A stretch of DNA of 55,296 nucleotides from CAYRQP01 sp964426545 (GTDB lineage Bacteria > Fermentibacterota > Fermentibacteria > Fermentibacterales > JCC-6), in NCBI GenBank assembly GCA_964426545.1, contig CAYRQP010000013.1, positions 1-55,296 of the forward strand, read 5' to 3'. The notes under the pieces were generated by a model. The model was not told the origin of the DNA and searched no databases. It saw nothing but the letters and a program-made list of their open reading frames with translations. The translations under genes and the position numbers were made by a program. Shown in pieces: positions 35,502-44,113 of this stretch. The first letter of the stretch is position 1. Every line of letters begins with the position of its first letter.

Positions 35502-36350
35502 ATGAAGTATTTTGCCCTTTTGTTTTTAGTTCCAATTGCTGCTTTTGCTGTCGAGGAGATTCTCTTTTCCCAGTACAATGTCAATTTTGGACTCGATGCT
35601 GATTACTATGTCATAGATGACGGTACTTGGGCCGGCTGGAATCCTGAAGTGAACCAGTGGGACTTTTCAGGACTTTCAAGTACATCGTATACTACTATCA
35701 GGGTAGGCAGCACTTCAGGTATGCCGAGTGCGGGAGACTTTCCGGAAGCCGACTACTGCGAAGTGATTACCTATCCTGATGTCGATGACATGTACGGTTA
35801 TTTTTCGGCAATCGGAGCAGGTAATACCGGTACCTGCACACAGTACGGCGGTTTCACAACCTCAGAGGGATATGAAATTACCGCAGATTTTTCCGAACCC
35901 CGCATTGTTTTCGATTTCCCAATGTATGTAGGTGACACCTGGAATGCACACTATGAATTCGAAGTTTCCGTCTGGCCGTTTACATTCTACTTTGAAGAGT
36001 GGCATAATGTAGAAGTCGTCGGTGAAGGCAGAGTTAAGGTACCGGCCGGAGGTGATGACTGGTGGCCGTGCATGGTCATCCTCGACCATTTCGTACACAT
36101 CGATGACTTCGGGTATGATGAAGACAGGCTCGTTTATTCGTGGCTTGTTCCGGATGGTTTCGCCGGTGCCGGATTCCCAAAGACAAACGGTGTTGTTTCC
36201 ATATCAAGCGTAAACAATGAGACAAATCCGCAGTTCACGAGTTACGGTTCGATGGAACTCTGCTACCAGACTACGGCCAACCCTGACCCGTGGGTCTCCC
36301 TGCAACGCACCACCTGGGGCTCCATCAAAAGTGGGACGGGGACGGAGTAA
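35502..36350 (+). CDS. Secreted protein of unknown function
   Basis: 282 residues with a signal peptide (LLFLVPIAAFAVEE) and a CGGAGG SD. The mature part is rich in aromatic and acidic residues: WNPEVNQWDFSG, TVGDTW-like MYVGDTWNAHY, GRVKVPAGG and ILDHF. This layout (a G..W.F, then ..GD.W, then V.VP.G) occurs in FCB secreted beta-sandwich proteins. No family is named with confidence. No complete sorting domain is present. The last codons (GTGTE-stop) run into a palindrome of the GGGGACGGAG family, so the 3' end may have been rewritten by insertion of that element. Confidence 0.65.
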   Translation: MKYFALLFLVPIAAFAVEEILFSQYNVNFGLDADYYVIDDGTWAGWNPEVNQWDFSGLSSTSYTTIRVGSTSGMPSAGDFPEADYCEVITYPDVDDMYGYFSAIGAGNTGTCTQYGGFTTSEGYEITADFSEPRIVFDFPMYVGDTWNAHYEFEVSVWPFTFYFEEWHNVEVVGEGRVKVPAGGDDWWPCMVILDHFVHIDDFGYDEDRLVYSWLVPDGFAGAGFPKTNGVVSISSVNNETNPQFTSYGSMELCYQTTANPDPWVSLQRTTWGSIKSGTGTE

Positions 36351-36358
36351 ACTCCGTC
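36341..36358. repeat. 18-bp palindrome of the GGGGACGGAG family over a stop codon
   Basis: GACGGAGT-AA-ACTCCGTC with the TAA stop of the upstream gene in its centre. Preceded by GGGACGG, it shares GGGGACGGAG with the hairpin at 31707. It may also act as a weak terminator. Confidence 0.65.
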
Positions 36359-36424
36359 AACTAACTTGGCTGGATAACATCCAAGTAGCCTAGTTAAATG
36401 CTTTAGAGTAAATGCCGGGTAGAT

Positions 36425-36772
36425 TTAAGCGTCTGCCCTGTTCTGCATGCCGCACCATATAAAGAGGACTCCGGGTAATCCCAGGAGAATAAAATACGGT
36501 CCCCGTGGGAAAGTACCCGAAAACAGATAATCACACAGGTAAAACACAATCAGGGACCCAACTGTCATGATTCCCCCTGTTAGTTCGAATTTCCAGGAGA
36601 TGACCAGCCCCGCCCATAGCAACAGGAAGAAACCCATCATGATCGATTCATGAAGAGTCATTTCAAGAAAAGGAAGTACTCCGTCCCCCGCTATGTGACC
36701 GATAGACATCACGAGAATGAAGAGAACCGCTATTGCAGAATAGACTCTGGCGATTACTCGTAACATTCGCAT
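36425..36772 (-). CDS. Small four-helix membrane protein
   Basis: 115 residues with four hydrophobic segments (about 9-27, 42-60, 66-86, 92-108). Short loops carry MTLHESIMMG and FPRGPYF. No known family is recognised for certain; similar small DUF membrane proteins with an early conserved His-Glu (LHE) between helices 1 and 2 are common in FCB and archaeal genomes. It stands alone on the minus strand. Function unknown. Confidence 0.6.
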   Translation of the reverse strand: MRMLRVIARVYSAIAVLFILVMSIGHIAGDGVLPFLEMTLHESIMMGFFLLLWAGLVISWKFELTGGIMTVGSLIVFYLCDYLFSGTFPRGPYFILLGLPGVLFIWCGMQNRADA

Positions 36773-36881
36773 GATTCCAAATCCCCCCGTTTACAGTCAG
36801 ATACTTTTGTCTTTACTATATTACAATGAATCCGTTATTCACAACTGTTTACTCTCACACTGACAGGTAGGTATAAATTAC

Positions 36882-37199
36882 TTGAATTCAGATAAGCTCT
36901 TCATTGGAATCATCCGTGCTGAACTGCATTTTCCCGGATGCAGATCTCTGAAAGGAAGAAGGAAGTATCTCCGTTCCCTTCGAGACCGGCTCCGCAATCT
37001 GGGACTTTCGACTACCCAATATGGAAATGCAGACTTAATTCAACATGCATGGCTCGGTGCATCCTTTGTATCGGGAACATATTCAAAAGTACAGCATATG
37101 CTCGATAAGGCATCCGAACTATTCTATAATCCCGAATGGGAACTCATCAATGTAGAGACAGATATCATTACACCTGATTCGTTCGAAAAGGAGGACTGA
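36882..37199 (+). CDS. DUF503 family protein (YlxP-like)
   Basis: 105 residues. The pattern FIGIIRAELHFPGCRSLKGRR then LRSLRDRLRN and a central ADLIQHAWLGASFVSG matches DUF503 (V.L..P...SLK.KR). Family proteins are small alpha/beta cytoplasmic proteins found beside ribosome-maturation genes in Firmicutes; function unproven. The start is a TTG at 36882, with AGGTAGG about 10 bases upstream. It is one base from the YjbQ gene and probably cotranscribed with it. Confidence 0.8.
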   Translation: MNSDKLFIGIIRAELHFPGCRSLKGRRKYLRSLRDRLRNLGLSTTQYGNADLIQHAWLGASFVSGTYSKVQHMLDKASELFYNPEWELINVETDIITPDSFEKED

Positions 37200-37200
37200 A

Positions 37201-37620
37201 ATGAAATCACATAGAGAATACCTGTGGTTTACCACACCGGAGAGACGTGGCTACATCAACATCACTCCCGCCGTGAATGAAGAACTGCACAGAAGCGGTA
37301 TAAAGGAAGGGCTCTGCCTTGTGAATGCCATGCACATCACTGCAAGCGTGTATATCAACGACGACGAACCAGGACTCCTGCGGGACTATGACGACTGGCT
37401 CGAAGAACTTGCTCCCCACGAACCGATAGAGCATTACAGACACAATCGCACCGGTGAGGATAACGGAGATGCTCACCACAAGCGTCAGATAATGGGTAGA
37501 GAAGTCGTAGTGGCTGTTACTGAAGGAAGACTCGATTTTGGTCCCTGGGAACAGATTTTCTACGGTGAATTCGACGGGAGACGCAGAAAACGCGTCCTCG
37601 TGAAGATAATCGGAGAATAA
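37201..37620 (+). CDS. YjbQ/UPF0047 family protein (secondary thiamine-phosphate synthase-like)
   Basis: 139 residues, normal size. Seen: GYINITPAVNEEL, GLCLVNAMHITASVYIND, and GREVVVAVTEGRLDFGPWEQIFYGEFDG split over the C-terminal half, all family signatures. UPF0047 proteins such as E. coli YjbQ show weak thiamine-phosphate synthase activity and can rescue thiE mutants; the physiological role is debated. thiC with a TPP riboswitch is in the same window, so thiamine synthesis is at least present. AAAAGGAGG lies just before the ATG. Confidence 0.88.
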   Translation: MKSHREYLWFTTPERRGYINITPAVNEELHRSGIKEGLCLVNAMHITASVYINDDEPGLLRDYDDWLEELAPHEPIEHYRHNRTGEDNGDAHHKRQIMGREVVVAVTEGRLDFGPWEQIFYGEFDGRRRKRVLVKIIGE

Positions 37621-37723
37621 TCTACTTGATTGAGTGTATTTATAAGTATCTTGATAAATGCGATGTGAAAATACGATTTTCCATGCAGATATGTTCAGAA
37701 TTCATCTCACGAAAGGAAATGAA

Positions 37724-38455
37724 ATGAAATATCTCTTAACGGTACTGGTACTCCTCATTCCGGCACTTTTCATGTCTTCAGTGTTCGCTTCACAGGAAAC
37801 CTATGAATATCCGGCTATGCTTACTGTGACAGGATATGGTATGGCGGGTGCAGAACCGGATATTGCTACGGTCGTCTTCGGAGTGGATCTGGTTCGCGAT
37901 AACCCAGGAATCGCAGTAGAGGAAGCTGCAGGCATAATCAACAACGCTATGGGTGCAGCAAGAAATGCAGGTGTCGATGGTGAAGATATGCACACAACAG
38001 GATATAACTTATGGGTACAGGAAGTCTATGATAACTACACATACGAATACACCGGTGAATTCGAATATTGTGTAAACCACTACATTTCTGTTGACATTCG
38101 TGACATCGATTCGGTCGGGGAAGTTCTGATAGCAATCGTCAATGCCGGCGCGAATTCAATCACAAGCGTGACCTACAGAGTCGAGGATACTTCCGGACTT
38201 TACACCGATGCCCGCCTGAATGCAGTTCAAAACGCCTGTGAGAAAGCACAGGAACTGGCTAACGGCTTTGATGTCACACTCGGAGAAGTACAGAACATCA
38301 GTGAATGGCTGAGCTATTACCCCTCTTACGATGCAGGATATTACAACTACGGCGGTGGTCAGGATGCATACTGCGAAGTTCCTCCTGTCACCCCCGGATC
38401 ATACAGTGTCTCACTTGAATTGTCCGTCACTTTCGAACTGATTAGAAACGACTGA
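37724..38455 (+). CDS. SIMPL domain (DUF541) exported protein
   Basis: 243 residues from the ATG at 37724, which has GAAAGGA 6 bases upstream; a longer frame lacks an SD and would bury the signal peptide. Signal peptide to about FASQ. The body ITVTGYG-like LTVTGYGMAGAEPDIATVVFGVD and TTGYNLWVQEVYD, then VSLELSVTFELI at the C-terminus, follows the DUF541 pattern (periplasmic oligomers, for example BP26 of Brucella). No enzymatic role is known. It is followed by a strong terminator. Confidence 0.88.
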   Translation: MKYLLTVLVLLIPALFMSSVFASQETYEYPAMLTVTGYGMAGAEPDIATVVFGVDLVRDNPGIAVEEAAGIINNAMGAARNAGVDGEDMHTTGYNLWVQEVYDNYTYEYTGEFEYCVNHYISVDIRDIDSVGEVLIAIVNAGANSITSVTYRVEDTSGLYTDARLNAVQNACEKAQELANGFDVTLGEVQNISEWLSYYPSYDAGYYNYGGGQDAYCEVPPVTPGSYSVSLELSVTFELIRND

Positions 38456-38467
38456 TTCAATTTATTC

Positions 38468-38493
38468 GGGCGGTGTTTTTCACCGCCCTTTCT
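38468..38493 (+). terminator. Rho-independent terminator after the SIMPL gene
   Basis: GGGCGGTG and CACCGCCC pair perfectly around a TTTTT loop and are followed by TTTCTCTCC. Confidence 0.85.
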
Positions 38494-38533
38494 CTCCTTG
38501 ACAAACCTATACTATCTGGAGTAAACTCTATAC

Positions 38534-41500
38534 ATGATAATTGAATCGATTTTACTTCAGATATTACTGATGCAGCTTCCGGTCATAACCGAAGTTGCTG
38601 TGCATCCCGTTAATGCCAGCGCCTGTCAGTTCGTCGAGATCTACAATCCGACAAGAGAACCAATTACACTGACCGGATATTCAGTAACGGACGGAGATGC
38701 TCTCGACAGCATAATGGCGTGGGATACGACCACCCATGGAACATTCCCGGGAACTGGGCTTGTTTTCGGGACGGATGTGATTCCGCCGCATGGAATCGCT
38801 GTTGTTTTCGAGCTCGATTATCCGACTGATTCTGTCTATTCCATTCCCGCAGGCACAATAATTCTTACAACGGGTGACCATACTATCTGCAACGGTCTGA
38901 CCGCATCTAATGACCCGCTTACCCTCTTCGATGCCTACGGAACCGCTGACAGCAATGCAGTAAGCACTTACGGCACTCCCGTCCCGTCAGACACTTGGGA
39001 AGAGCGGGATGATGACGGGCTGGACAATATCCCTGTCGACCCTGGTGAAGGTAAAAGTGTGGAGCGCTTTCCCTATGACGCATCGGATTCGGAAATTGCA
39101 TGGTTCGCCAGTCAGAATGGAGCAACTCCCGGCGCTCTCCCGGGACACCCTCCAGATACTGTAAATGTTGCATGTGACTCTGTCTGGACCATACCCAATG
39201 CACCCAATGCAGGAGAAGTATACGAAATATTCGCGATCTTCTCATGCTATGGTACGGTACTACCCCAGACAGGGGAACTTATCATCTTTCTCGATTCGCA
39301 GGGGAACCGTACAGCCGAACCAAATGAAGTACTGGCTTCCTGGAGTGCTCTTGATCTCATTCCCGGTACGGTTGATACACTCTCGGCCACATCATCTCTA
39401 GAGCAGGGGTGGTACCTCCCGGCAGGTGTCTCAACTGTAATCGAAGACGGATTCCACCATGATGACTATTCCTGTACACCGATATGCATTGCAGGCGGGA
39501 TCGACCCGAACATAACCGAAGTCATGTGCAACCCGCTGAATGAGGATTCTGACGAATTCATCGAAATATACTATCCCGGACCCGGCATTTATCCGCTTCT
39601 TGGTTCTTCATTCACAGATGGTGACGGACTCGATCTAATCTGTAGCTGGACCGGAGTCTCACTCAATGATCCCGATGCAGTTTACATCCCGTATCTTCCT
39701 GAAGGTAATACAGCTCTTATTCTCGACCCCGAATACATGGACGGCACTCAACCCTATGATCTTCCGGAATCGACCTATGTCGCAACCGTCGAGAACTCAA
39801 CCCTGGGTAACGGTTTGACCGGTACAGATCCGATAACGCTCTATGATGTCACCGGAACCACCCAGGCTTCTGTTGTATCTACCTACGGCACTCCGCTTCA
39901 GAATGATGACCCGCTGCTATGTGATGATGATGAACTCGACGGGATACCCTTTGACCCGGGCGAGAACTTCAGTGTGGAAAGAATCTTCACATATCTCCCG
40001 GATGTCGAATATGCATGGATTACCTCCCCCGAAGGCGGAACCCCCGGCAGCCCTTGCGAGTATTCACCGGTTACGGATTTTTCTGTCGATACTCTTTTAA
40101 TAACAGAATCTTCATCCCGATTCCGGTCACAGGATATCACTATTACAGCAGTCATCTCGAATAACAGTACTCTGCCGGCTTCGAACGCAGAGATAACCCT
40201 GTTCTCAGACATGAATCTGGACTCGATTGCCCAGCCTTCGGAAATACTGCAGGTATTCTATACCGATTCACTCCTGCCCGGCGTAACCGATACTGTTTCG
40301 GTTAACACAACTGTTGAAAACGGAGGATATCTCTTCGGTGCAGCAGTCTATCATCCTGAAGATGAAAATCCGGCAAATGACATCAGACTGATGAGTTATC
40401 ATTCCGGAGACATGAACTTCGTCATAACAGAAGTAATCTGTAATCCGGGTGATGAGGATTGCGATGAGTTCGTCGAAATATTCAATCCTGGCCCGGGTAT
40501 GGTGAATATCAGTGGCTGTTCTTTTACCGATGGGGACGCAGTCGACATCATCATCCCCTGGGATGAAAGTGAACATGGTGTTATCTCCGACCCCGACGCA
40601 GTTCTCAGCACATACCTTCCCGAGGACGGGATAATTCTCATACTCGACTCTGAATATGCCATCGGAAACCAGCCGTATGACCTTCCTGAATCGACTTATG
40701 TTGCCACCACTCAGAATACTACTCTTGGGAACGGGTTTACGGGAACTGATCCTGTTACTCTGTATGATGCTTCAGGAACCACCCAGGCTTCTGTTGTATC
40801 TACATACGGAACTCCCCTTCAGAATGACGATCCGCTTCTGTGCGATGACGACGAACTCGACGGAATTCCCTACGACCCTGGGGAGAACTTCAGCGTCGAG
40901 AGGATATTCACATACCTTCCGGATGTCGAATACGCCTGGACTACCTCTCCTGAGGGAGGTACTCCCGGAGCACTGTGTGCCTGCTCTATTGCAACAGACC
41001 TGGCGGTTGACACTATCTTTGCGGCGGAACCTTCTTCACGGATGAATATCGGCAATGTGCTGATTACTGCAGTTATTTCGAATAACGGTACGATGCCTGT
41101 CTCGAATGCTGAGATAACACTCTTCTCTGATTTGAATTCGGATTCGACAGCACAACCGGGGGAGATACTCCAGGTATTCTATACGGATTCACTTATACCA
41201 TCTACGGAAGACACCGTCTCCATCAATACCTCAATTCAACCCGGAGGATATCTGTTTGGAGCATCTGTCTACCATCCCGACGATGAGAATCCTTCGAATG
41301 ACATCAAACTGAATACTCACTATTCAGGCAGACTGAATCTTGTCATAACAGAAGTGGTCTGCAATCCATCCGATGAAGATAATGATGAGTTTATTGAGAT
41401 ATTCAACCCCGGTCCCGGCATGCTGGACATTACCGGATGCTCCTTTACGGATGGTGATGCCGTCGATGCAATCATCCTGTGGGATGAAGCAGAGCTTGGG

Positions 41501-43075
41501 ATTATTCAGGATTCGGATGTCCTTTTCACCCCCATCCTTGCGGAGAGTTCCTTCGCTGTAATTCTCGACAGCGAGTATGCGGTGGGTTCTCAACCGTGGG
41601 ATTTCGCACCCGGAACCATCATTTTTACAACGGAGAACACTACCCTGGGAGACGGATTGACAAGAAATGACCCGCTGACCCTCTATGAATTCAGGGGTAC
41701 CTCGAGAGAGAATATCACATCGACTTACGGTACACCGATAGATGCTGAAGACCCGCTTGGAAGAGATGACGACGGACTCGACGAGATTCCCTTCGACCCC
41801 GGTGAAGACAACAGCGTTCAGAAAATCGATCTGAACGAGCCTGATATTCAAAGCAACTGGGGGGTATCGGACGACGGACCGACACCAGGTGCTCCGCCCC
41901 CAGTGATAATCCATGGCATCGATGCCTGTGCTCTCTCCCTTGCCTGCAACCCTCCCATGGGTGCAGGCGAAACTTCCGTACTTCTTCTCGCGGACATAAC
42001 AAATGCCGGGACCGATTCCATTCCATCGGGGGGGCTGACGGTCTATTTTTACGGTGACATGAATGAAAACAGTTATCCGGATGAAAATGAGTTAATCGAC
42101 ACTTATGTGTGCGGACCACTCTTACCGCGTGATACTCTTCAAGCGGACTGCCAATGGAGTGCTGTGCAGAATGAGATGGTCCTGTTTGCGATAATGGAAT
42201 GCAGTGCTGACACTTTCGCCTTCGATGACACAACATCCTGTATCTGGAACTCCGCCGGGGACATCCGGCTGAATGAAATAATGTACAGCCCGAATCCCGG
42301 TGAACCTGAATGGGTTGAGATTGTAAATCCAACTGAGAATCCTGTTCTTCTCACAGGCTGGACCTTTTCCGATTCGAAAACTACGGTGGAATTCTGCCCT
42401 GATTCGATATCCCTGAACCCCGATGAATACGCGCTGATAGTGTCTGACTCCACTGAATTCAGGGAATGCTGGCCTTATGTAACATGCAGACTGTTCCAGC
42501 CCCCCGACTGGCCTGCCTTGAACAACACAACACAGCAGGGGGAAACCTGGGCAGACGAACTTTCGCTTTGTGATTCGCTCGGGATTATCGTCGATTATGT
42601 ACCCTATGATGATGATTGGGGCGGCGGAAGGGGCATCAGCCTTGAGAAACTGGATGTGCTTCTTCAGGGATTCGACAGAGAAAACTGGGTGTCATGCGAC
42701 AGCACCGGAACACCGGGTGAACCAAACACTTGTACCGGCTCATCGGGAACTGCGGATGGTGACCTTCTTGAGTTCAGCCCGAATCCGTTCTCTCCGGACA
42801 ACGACGGCAGGGATGATATCCTGGCTATTGCAATGAATCCCGGCAGCGGACTCTATGAAATTACTCTGACTATCTACAACATACAGGGCAAACCGGTGAG
42901 AGAACTAATGAGAGACATCGAATCTGAGTCCTGTATTATAGAATGGGACGGTACAACCGATGACGGCAGCCGATTACCTGTAGGACGCTACATCATCTAT
43001 CTATCCGCACGGGAAGTTTCGGGAAGTGACTTCTTTGAAACCTGTGCCGTCGTCATATTGGCAAGACCGTTGTAG
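38534..43075 (+). CDS. Giant secreted lamin-tail-domain repeat protein with FlgD-like C-terminal domain
   Basis: 1513 residues. A short hydrophobic N-terminus is followed by five lamin-tail (LTD) domains. They start near residues 18, 327, 631, 938 and 1246, each with ITEV...P.....EF(I/V)EI.NP and a G.SFTDGD turn. CARDB-like linkers of about 130 residues lie between. The modules at 327 and 631 are very close: DDPLLCDDDELDGIP and NFSVERIFTYLPDVEYAW occur in both. The C-terminus (about 1410-1513) has SPNPFSPDNDGRDD, LTIYNIQGKPV and GRYIIYLSA, as in FlgD/CHU_C-type sorting domains. Predicted to be cell-surface attached or secreted by T9SS; LTDs in bacteria accompany secreted nucleases and adhesins, but no nuclease is seen here. 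Confidence 0.85.
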   Translation: MIIESILLQILLMQLPVITEVAVHPVNASACQFVEIYNPTREPITLTGYSVTDGDALDSIMAWDTTTHGTFPGTGLVFGTDVIPPHGIAVVFELDYPTDSVYSIPAGTIILTTGDHTICNGLTASNDPLTLFDAYGTADSNAVSTYGTPVPSDTWEERDDDGLDNIPVDPGEGKSVERFPYDASDSEIAWFASQNGATPGALPGHPPDTVNVACDSVWTIPNAPNAGEVYEIFAIFSCYGTVLPQTGELIIFLDSQGNRTAEPNEVLASWSALDLIPGTVDTLSATSSLEQGWYLPAGVSTVIEDGFHHDDYSCTPICIAGGIDPNITEVMCNPLNEDSDEFIEIYYPGPGIYPLLGSSFTDGDGLDLICSWTGVSLNDPDAVYIPYLPEGNTALILDPEYMDGTQPYDLPESTYVATVENSTLGNGLTGTDPITLYDVTGTTQASVVSTYGTPLQNDDPLLCDDDELDGIPFDPGENFSVERIFTYLPDVEYAWITSPEGGTPGSPCEYSPVTDFSVDTLLITESSSRFRSQDITITAVISNNSTLPASNAEITLFSDMNLDSIAQPSEILQVFYTDSLLPGVTDTVSVNTTVENGGYLFGAAVYHPEDENPANDIRLMSYHSGDMNFVITEVICNPGDEDCDEFVEIFNPGPGMVNISGCSFTDGDAVDIIIPWDESEHGVISDPDAVLSTYLPEDGIILILDSEYAIGNQPYDLPESTYVATTQNTTLGNGFTGTDPVTLYDASGTTQASVVSTYGTPLQNDDPLLCDDDELDGIPYDPGENFSVERIFTYLPDVEYAWTTSPEGGTPGALCACSIATDLAVDTIFAAEPSSRMNIGNVLITAVISNNGTMPVSNAEITLFSDLNSDSTAQPGEILQVFYTDSLIPSTEDTVSINTSIQPGGYLFGASVYHPDDENPSNDIKLNTHYSGRLNLVITEVVCNPSDEDNDEFIEIFNPGPGMLDITGCSFTDGDAVDAIILWDEAELGIIQDSDVLFTPILAESSFAVILDSEYAVGSQPWDFAPGTIIFTTENTTLGDGLTRNDPLTLYEFRGTSRENITSTYGTPIDAEDPLGRDDDGLDEIPFDPGEDNSVQKIDLNEPDIQSNWGVSDDGPTPGAPPPVIIHGIDACALSLACNPPMGAGETSVLLLADITNAGTDSIPSGGLTVYFYGDMNENSYPDENELIDTYVCGPLLPRDTLQADCQWSAVQNEMVLFAIMECSADTFAFDDTTSCIWNSAGDIRLNEIMYSPNPGEPEWVEIVNPTENPVLLTGWTFSDSKTTVEFCPDSISLNPDEYALIVSDSTEFRECWPYVTCRLFQPPDWPALNNTTQQGETWADELSLCDSLGIIVDYVPYDDDWGGGRGISLEKLDVLLQGFDRENWVSCDSTGTPGEPNTCTGSSGTADGDLLEFSPNPFSPDNDGRDDILAIAMNPGSGLYEITLTIYNIQGKPVRELMRDIESESCIIEWDGTTDDGSRLPVGRYIIYLSAREVSGSDFFETCAVVILARPL
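39512..41900 (+). repeat. Three long coding modules of about 915 bp
   Basis: Module starts at 39512, 40424 and 41345 (spacings 912 and 921 bp). Within the first two, the stretch near 39850-40020 and 40757-40930 is nearly the same at DNA level, including a shared GGAACCACCCAGGCTTCTG. Module 3 is more diverged and its last part is different. Confidence 0.85.
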
Positions 43076-43091
43076 TGCAAATGTTGCTCAG

Positions 43092-43134
43092 AGTACCATG
43101 ACACTTAATTCTTCGAATTAAGTGTCATGGTACT
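43092..43134. terminator. Perfect 20-bp-stem palindrome between convergent genes
   Basis: AGTACCATGACACTTAATTC pairs without mismatch with GAATTAAGTGTCATGGTACT around a TTC loop. It lies between the stops of the lamin-tail gene and the dehydrogenase gene and can act as a bidirectional terminator. Its AGTACC...GGTACT ends resemble the intergenic elements at 9094 and 50529. Confidence 0.75.
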
Positions 43135-44096
43135 TAGGAGAGTTTTAACCTTAGTTTTGCAAGCATGTCCTCCGTCATGGAGTCGAGAGTCCAGTCGGGC
43201 TTCCAGCCCCATTCAGCTTGAGCGGCTGAGTCATCGATACTCCGCGGCCAGGTATCTGCAATCTCCTGCCGGTAATCAGGTTCGTAAGTGACTTTGAAAT
43301 CGGGAATGTGTTTTCTAATGCTGGCAGCGATGTCCTCGACTGTCATCGACAATGCTCCCACATTGAAATCACTGTGGTGTTTCAGATTGTCGAAATCTGC
43401 TTCGGCAAGGTCGAGTGTGGCTTTGATGCAATCCGGCATGTACATCATAGGAAGCATCGTGTCTTCACGGACAAAGCATGTGTATTCACCGTCTTCTATG
43501 GCTTTGTAATAAATATCAACGGCGTAATCCGTCGTGCCGCCGCCCGGCAGAGTCTCTGAAGAGATTATCCCGGGGTAACGAAGACCGCGGACATCGACAC
43601 CAAATCTTCTTACATAGTAGTCGCAGAGCAATTCGCCTGCTACCTTGGTCACTCCATACATTGTACGGGGTTTCAGAACCGTTTCCTGCGGAGTGTTTTC
43701 CTTGGGAGTTTCCGGGCCGAATGCAGCAATAGAACTCGGGATGATGACTTTGTCCACCTGCATGGTTCTTGCAGCTTCGAGGATATTCATCGTTCCGTTC
43801 ATATTTACATTCCAGCAGAGGCCGGGGTGCTTCTCCCCCGTTGCGGATAGGATTGCCGCCATGTGAAAAATGCAATCGATTTTGTAAATGCCAATTAATT
43901 CTGCAGTTTTCTTACCCTGTGTAATATCGAGGATGTCCCAGGGACCGCTTTCAGCGACTGCACTTCCTGCCCCCGAGCGAATATCCGTTGCCACGACATT
44001 TTCCGCACCGTAGATCCTTCTGAGCTCTGCGGTTAATTCGGAACCTATCTGACCGAGAGCGCCCGTAACCAGTATTCTCCTGATGTCCTTTGCCAT
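43134..44096 (-). CDS. SDR-type L-threonine 3-dehydrogenase-like NAD-dependent epimerase/dehydratase
   Basis: 320 residues from the ATG at 44096, with GAAAGGGA 5 bases upstream; an ATG at 44117 would add seven residues without SD. An NAD-binding GALGQIGSEL opens the protein; the catalytic S...Y..K is in PSSIAAFGP and YGVTKVAGE. RYPGIISSETLPGGGTTDYAV matches the extended-SDR L-threonine dehydrogenases of Flavobacterium and trypanosomes, which oxidise L-threonine to 2-amino-3-oxobutyrate. Overall identity to those is judged by eye. The gene follows the cyclophilin gene closely (17 bp). Confidence 0.82.
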   Translation of the reverse strand: MAKDIRRILVTGALGQIGSELTAELRRIYGAENVVATDIRSGAGSAVAESGPWDILDITQGKKTAELIGIYKIDCIFHMAAILSATGEKHPGLCWNVNMNGTMNILEAARTMQVDKVIIPSSIAAFGPETPKENTPQETVLKPRTMYGVTKVAGELLCDYYVRRFGVDVRGLRYPGIISSETLPGGGTTDYAVDIYYKAIEDGEYTCFVREDTMLPMMYMPDCIKATLDLAEADFDNLKHHSDFNVGALSMTVEDIAASIRKHIPDFKVTYEPDYRQEIADTWPRSIDDSAAQAEWGWKPDWTLDSMTEDMLAKLRLKLS

Positions 44097-44113
44097 TGTT
44101 TCCCTTTCAATAT

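Noticed and set aside
39245..39262. GGTACGGTACTACC inside the lamin-tail gene as a further mobile element copy
   Set aside because: It is short, in frame and within conserved coding sequence, so it is most simply chance similarity.
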